A DNA stretch of 7,898 bases from Chloroflexota bacterium. GTDB lineage: Bacteria; Chloroflexota; Anaerolineae; Promineifilales; Promineifilaceae. Position 1 is the stretch's first letter, and each line of letters begins with the position of its first letter. The notes beneath the pieces were generated by a model. The model was not told the DNA's origin, made no database searches, and worked only from the letters and a program-made list of their open reading frames with translations. The position numbers and the translations under genes are program-made. The stretch is from positions 1 to 7,898 of the forward strand of contig QQUD01000691.1 in the NCBI GenBank assembly GCA_008501785.1. Reading direction: 5' to 3'. Below, piece by piece: positions 5,507 through 7,898 of the stretch.

Positions 5507-7068
5507 TAGCTTACAACTGTTTGGCTTTGTTCGTGCATATACTGCTGAATGTAGTAAAAGCTGCCTGCTGCTTTACCAGTGGAGCCACTGCCTTTCCAGC
5601 CGCCAAAGGATTGATACCCCGGCCATGCACCAGTGGTGGCACCGCTAGCACGGTTGACGTAGATGACACCAGCTTGAATATTGTCTAGCCACCATTGTAC
5701 TTCGTCATCATCTTCGCTGAAGAATCCGGCGGTGAGGCCGTACTCAACATCATTGGCTTTTTCCATCGCATCATCTAATTCTTCAAAGTCGGTGACGGTG
5801 ACGATGGGCAGGAACATTTCATGTTTCCACAAGCGATGTTCGTGTGGCAAGTTGTGGACGATGGTGGGCGCGACGTAGTAGCCGTTTCCTTCGAGGGTTT
5901 TGCCACCAAAAACAACGTCGCCGTTTTCGTGCAGATCGGCTACGAATTCTTTGTAATCTTCGTAAGCGCCCTTATTGGCAACAGGTCCCATCCAGTTGTC
6001 TTTTGCGGTGGGGTCACCCACATTGATTTGTTTGGTGAGGTCAACCAATTTGGTCATAAATTCGTCTTTCACATCTTTGTGAACGTAGACGCGGGAGCAA
6101 GCGGAGCATTTTTGCCCTTGCAGACCAAATGCGGAGCGCATGACGCCCATTGCGGCTTTGTCGATGTCTGCTTTTTTGCTGATGATGGTTGGATTTTTGC
6201 CACCCATTTCGGCAATAACGGGACGTGGGTAGGTACCTTGTGCGAATGTGCGCAAAATGTGCATACCTACATCGTAGCTGCCGGTGAAGGTGATGCCGTC
6301 TACGTCGGGATGGTCGATTAAGTTTTGGCCGACAACGCGGCCGCTGCCGGTAACAAAGTTGAATGCACCAGCGGGTACACCTGCGTCACGGAAACATTCG
6401 GTGATTAACCAGGCGGTGTAGGGGGTGTCGGTGGCGGGTTTGAGAACGACGGTGTTGCCAGCAACCAGGGCGGCTCCGGCGGGTCCACCAGCGAGAGCGC
6501 CAGGGAAGTTGAATGGTGCGATCACGGCCCATACACCGTATGGCTTGAGGACGCTGCGATTGTGATGTTTGTCGCTTTCGGACAGCAGCTTGAAGTTGAA
6601 GTTGTTGTTCTTTTCAACGGCATCGCAGTTGTAGCGAATGAGGTCGGCGGTTTCTTCAACATCACCGAGGGCTTCCAGGCGATTTTTGCCAATTTCGAGA
6701 CTCATGACTGCGCCCATGTGGAAGAGGCGTTCGCTGATCAGGTCAGCGGCTTTGCGCATGATGGCGATGCGTTCTTGCCAGGGCATTCCGCTCCAGGCTG
6801 GGAAGGCAGCTCTGGCAGCAGCCACGGCATCTTGAATATCTTGCTCGGAGCCGTATTGAAAATGGCCCATGACCATGTCTAAATCAACAGGGCTGCGTTT
6901 TTCGAAGGTTTTTTCAGCAGTGCGTTCTTCGCCATTGATGTAAAGTGGAAACGATTTGCCGAATCCAGCTTTGGCCTCAACGACTGCTTCATCGAAATAC
7001 TCGTGAAGCAGCGGATCGGGGCTTGCTAGCGTAGAGTATGTAACTTTAATAAATTTTTTTTGGGACAT
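5506..7068 (-). CDS. pruA: Aldehyde dehydrogenase, probable L-glutamate gamma-semialdehyde (P5C) dehydrogenase
   Basis: This NAD(P)+-dependent dehydrogenase would oxidise glutamate semialdehyde (from 1-pyrroline-5-carboxylate) to glutamate. The 520 residues match RocA/PruA single-domain enzymes (about 515). Visible are the oxyanion asparagine in PFNFPG (N187), K210 in VLKPA, the FTGS turn (261-264), the general base E287 in AEMGGKNP, and nucleophile C321 in GQKCSACSRVYV, a signature of the RocA branch. The C-terminal TTGAWPGYQSFGGWKGSGS fits the carboxylate-binding loop of this branch. The ATG at 7066-7068 has a strong AGGAGG at 5-nt spacing. The codons are unusually C-ending (AAC, ACC, GAC, GCC) compared with the neighbours, suggesting high expression. 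No proline dehydrogenase is present, so another semialdehyde, such as glutarate semialdehyde, is possible given the CoA-transferase downstream. The ALDH family is certain; the substrate is less so. Confidence 0.9.
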   Translation of the reverse strand: MSQKKFIKVTYSTLASPDPLLHEYFDEAVVEAKAGFGKSFPLYINGEERTAEKTFEKRSPVDLDMVMGHFQYGSEQDIQDAVAAARAAFPAWSGMPWQERIAIMRKAADLISERLFHMGAVMSLEIGKNRLEALGDVEETADLIRYNCDAVEKNNNFNFKLLSESDKHHNRSVLKPYGVWAVIAPFNFPGALAGGPAGAALVAGNTVVLKPATDTPYTAWLITECFRDAGVPAGAFNFVTGSGRVVGQNLIDHPDVDGITFTGSYDVGMHILRTFAQGTYPRPVIAEMGGKNPTIISKKADIDKAAMGVMRSAFGLQGQKCSACSRVYVHKDVKDEFMTKLVDLTKQINVGDPTAKDNWMGPVANKGAYEDYKEFVADLHENGDVVFGGKTLEGNGYYVAPTIVHNLPHEHRLWKHEMFLPIVTVTDFEELDDAMEKANDVEYGLTAGFFSEDDDEVQWWLDNIQAGVIYVNRASGATTGAWPGYQSFGGWKGSGSTGKAAGSFYYIQQYMHEQSQTVVS

Positions 7069-7073
7069 TCATG

Positions 7074-7079
7074 CCTCCT
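7074..7079 (-). promoter_or_regulatory. Strong Shine-Dalgarno AGGAGG fixing the dehydrogenase start
   Basis: A perfect AGGAGG lies 5 nt before the ATG at 7066-7068. It is the best ribosome-binding site in the window and contrasts with the missing one at the next gene. Confidence 0.85.
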
Positions 7080-7218
7080 AAAGGAAATTGTGGTTTTTTT
7101 GATTTTCTCGAATTTGATCGATTAACAAGAACGAATAACTAGTAACGTGAATGCATCAATTGCGGTGCAGTTCTTGGTGTTTTGGTAAAAGATCAACAAC
7201 GAGGTCTTCACGTTCGTT

Positions 7219-7248
7219 ATTATAGCCATGTTTTGTAAAAGGGCAGAA
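7219..7248 (-). promoter_or_regulatory. Candidate promoter of the dehydrogenase operon
   Basis: A perfect -10 TATAAT lies at 7224-7219 on the minus strand. The best -35 is poor (TTCTGC at 7248-7243, 18-bp spacing), so an activator or extended contacts may be needed. A start near 7212 would give a leader of about 143 nt. Confidence 0.45.
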
Positions 7249-7291
7249 AGTCATTGGTCATGAGTTTTATATGAGGAATAGCGGGAATTAA

Positions 7292-7326
7292 TAATGAATA
7301 ATGAATTGTGAATTGTGATTTGTGAA
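7292..7326. repeat. Degenerate tandem heptamer array, 5 units
   Basis: The units are TAATGAA, TAATGAA, TTGTGAA, TTGTGAT and TTGTGAA with no gaps, 35 bp in all, the same length and period as the array at 4481-4515 but of different sequence. The third to fifth units each contain TTGTGA, and the middle one coincides with the likely -35 of the Fur-family gene. Confidence 0.8.
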
Positions 7327-7340
7327 GTTGGGTGTATACT
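7313..7340 (+). promoter_or_regulatory. Candidate promoter of the Fur-family gene
   Basis: A -35 TTGTGA (7313-7318) and a -10 TATACT (7335-7340) are separated by 16 bp, a good housekeeping-type match. Transcription would start near 7346-7348, about 40 nt before the ATG and inside the operator-like sequence. Confidence 0.55.
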
Positions 7341-7342
7341 TG

Positions 7343-7357
7343 CGATAATTATTAATT
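7343..7357. promoter_or_regulatory. Fur/PerR-box-like operator candidate
   Basis: Ten of the fourteen specified bases match the PerR-type 7-1-7 consensus (TTATAATnATTATAA), including the core ATAAT-n-ATTA. It directly follows the -10, where a bound repressor would block initiation, which fits autoregulation. The AT-rich setting makes chance matches easier. Confidence 0.35.
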
Positions 7358-7372
7358 GCGAAAAATCGCAAT
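7355..7372 (+). repeat. Small inverted repeat in the Fur-family gene leader
   Basis: ATTGCG (7355-7360) and CGCAAT (7367-7372) form a 6-bp stem with an AAAAAT loop, ending next to the weak AAGAG Shine-Dalgarno. It could be a hairpin or part of the operator. A stem this short is often chance. Confidence 0.3.
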
Positions 7373-7386
7373 AAGAGTTGTGTGTT

Positions 7387-7803
7387 ATGAATGAAACGGC
7401 CGTTTACAACAAAATTAGACAACTTGGCTATCGCGTGACGCCGCAGCGCCAAATTATTTTAGATGCACTGCTGGCGAATGGTGGACACGCACCCCCGTTG
7501 GAAATATTTGAACAAGTTAATGCGCAATTTCCTTGTGTGAATCGGGCGACGGTTTATCGCGCACTTGATTTCTTTTGTGAGATTGGTATTGCGACCAAAA
7601 GCGAAATTCATGGGAATACGGTGTATGAGATTGCCGATGAAGAGCCGCATCATCATTTGGCTTGTACGCAGTGTGGTCATGTTGAGGTGCTGAGCAATAC
7701 GCATTTTACCCATTTGATTCATCATCTGGTGGAAGATCATGGTTTTTTGCCTGATTTAAACCATCTTATTATTCCTGGTATCTGCGGCAGTTGCCAGGAA
7801 TAG
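7387..7803 (+). CDS. Fur-family metal-responsive transcriptional regulator
   Basis: This is a DNA-binding metalloregulator of the Fur/Zur/PerR superfamily, 138 residues from the ATG at 7387 (family usual 135-150). The open frame begins at a TTG at 7378, but the ATG has an AAGAG at suitable spacing and is preferred. The winged helix occupies about residues 5-80, with recognition-helix sequence RATVYRAL (53-60). The HHH cluster (88-90) contributes to the regulatory metal site. Two CxxC pairs, C93/C96 and C133/C136, form the structural Zn(Cys)4 site. Ligands at the sensory site do not allow a safe choice between iron, zinc, manganese or peroxide sensing. The gene diverges from the dehydrogenase operon and has a Fur-box-like sequence at its own start. 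Autoregulation is likely; control of the catabolic genes is only possible. An ACGGCCGT copy lies in codons 4-6. Confidence 0.94.
   Translation: MNETAVYNKIRQLGYRVTPQRQIILDALLANGGHAPPLEIFEQVNAQFPCVNRATVYRALDFFCEIGIATKSEIHGNTVYEIADEEPHHHLACTQCGHVEVLSNTHFTHLIHHLVEDHGFLPDLNHLIIPGICGSCQE
7396..7403. repeat. ACGGCCGT palindrome, copy 7
   Basis: Exact octamer 9 bp after the Fur-family start codon, read as Thr-Ala-Val. The flanks give GAAACGGCCGTTTAC. Confidence 0.85.
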
Positions 7804-7898
7804 AAGTGAAATTTATAGGAGGTTGATTTTTTCAATTTTCGAATCCCAGTATGGTTGAGAATGGGACAAGTTATCTTTATTAATTAGGCTGAAGAGGG
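7804..7898 (+). other. Sequence downstream of the Fur-family gene
   Basis: An AGGAGG (7817-7822) follows the stop codon, but no ATG or GTG lies within normal spacing. The first ATG (7851) opens a frame of only 10 codons. A 5-bp TCCCA/TGGGA pairing at about 7844-7866 is too weak to call a terminator. Confidence 0.3.

Larger units (their letters stand above)
7069..7386. promoter_or_regulatory. Divergent promoter region between dehydrogenase and Fur-family gene
   Basis: This 318-bp region holds no convincing gene. It contains, in order, the dehydrogenase Shine-Dalgarno and a leader of about 140 nt, a candidate minus-strand promoter (7219-7248), a degenerate heptamer array (7292-7326), and a plus-strand promoter with operator-like sequence before the Fur-family gene. 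An 8-bp inverted repeat (AACGTGAA 7144-7151, TTCACGTT 7207-7214) lies across the dehydrogenase leader, but a repeat this short may be chance. Confidence 0.7.

Noticed and set aside
5821..6321. A 166-codon plus-strand open frame opposite the dehydrogenase gene
   Set aside because: It lies wholly antisense to a well-supported enzyme, arises from its C-ending codon bias, and has no ribosome-binding site or recognisable domain. The 106-codon frame at 6562-6882 is rejected for the same reason.
6337..6344. GCGGCCGC (a NotI-type palindrome) in the dehydrogenase gene as another copy of the repeat
   Set aside because: It shares only the CGGCCG core and differs at both outer bases. CGGCCG also occurs at 2017 and 3836 without the full octamer, so these were not counted.
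4473..7113. Shared 11-mer TTTTCTCGAAT at 4473-4483 and 7103-7113, upstream of two minus-strand genes
   Set aside because: Several 11-mer coincidences are expected by chance in about 8 kb counted over both strands, and the distances to the start codons differ (about 4 versus 35 bp).
7144..7214. 8-bp inverted repeat AACGTGAA/TTCACGTT as a dehydrogenase operator
   Set aside because: An 8-bp inverted repeat within about 70 bp is expected several times in a window this size, and the arms are not centred on the promoter candidate.
7817..7883. AGGAGG followed by a 10-codon open frame downstream of the Fur-family gene
   Set aside because: The spacing from AGGAGG to the ATG at 7851 is 28 nt, too long for initiation, and the peptide is too short to judge.

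Overview
The window is bacterial, of middling GC by eye. Six genes lie on the minus strand, and one regulator gene diverges from them on the plus strand. The protein families are widespread and do not fix the phylum. The style of the proteins, together with heptameric intergenic repeats and a dense palindromic octamer, would suit a Chloroflexota (Anaerolineae-like) genome, or less likely a cyanobacterium. That placement is an impression, not a result.

Minus-strand transcription runs from about 7212 down to 28. The order is: a P5C-dehydrogenase-type aldehyde dehydrogenase (5506-7068), a two-subunit family I CoA-transferase of the glutaconate CoA-transferase type (A at 4515-5432, B at 3708-4469), a class III PLP aminotransferase (2240-3562), then a Ktr/Trk potassium channel subunit (833-2167) and its Rossmann-fold gating subunit (28-774). 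The first four enzymes could form a catabolic chain: aminotransferase to semialdehyde, dehydrogenase to carboxylate, CoA-transferase to acyl-CoA. The substrate is not visible in the sequence. A Fur-family regulator (7387-7803, plus strand) diverges from the dehydrogenase across a 318-bp promoter region.

Nearly every intercistronic gap holds structured DNA. There is a 10-bp hairpin between the two potassium genes and a 15-bp inverted repeat upstream of the channel gene. A canonical intrinsic terminator sits only about 30 bp before the aminotransferase start, a 13-bp hairpin precedes CoA-transferase A, and five perfect copies of a heptamer separate subunits A and B. A second, degenerate five-copy heptamer array lies upstream of the Fur gene and supplies its likely -35 element.

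The palindrome ACGGCCGT occurs seven times, always inside a gene, against about 0.1 expected by chance. It looks like a HIP1-style genome-wide repeat. No phage, insertion sequence, CRISPR array, tRNA or rRNA was seen. The gene content is conventional; the unusual signals are the repeats and the possible conditional terminators.
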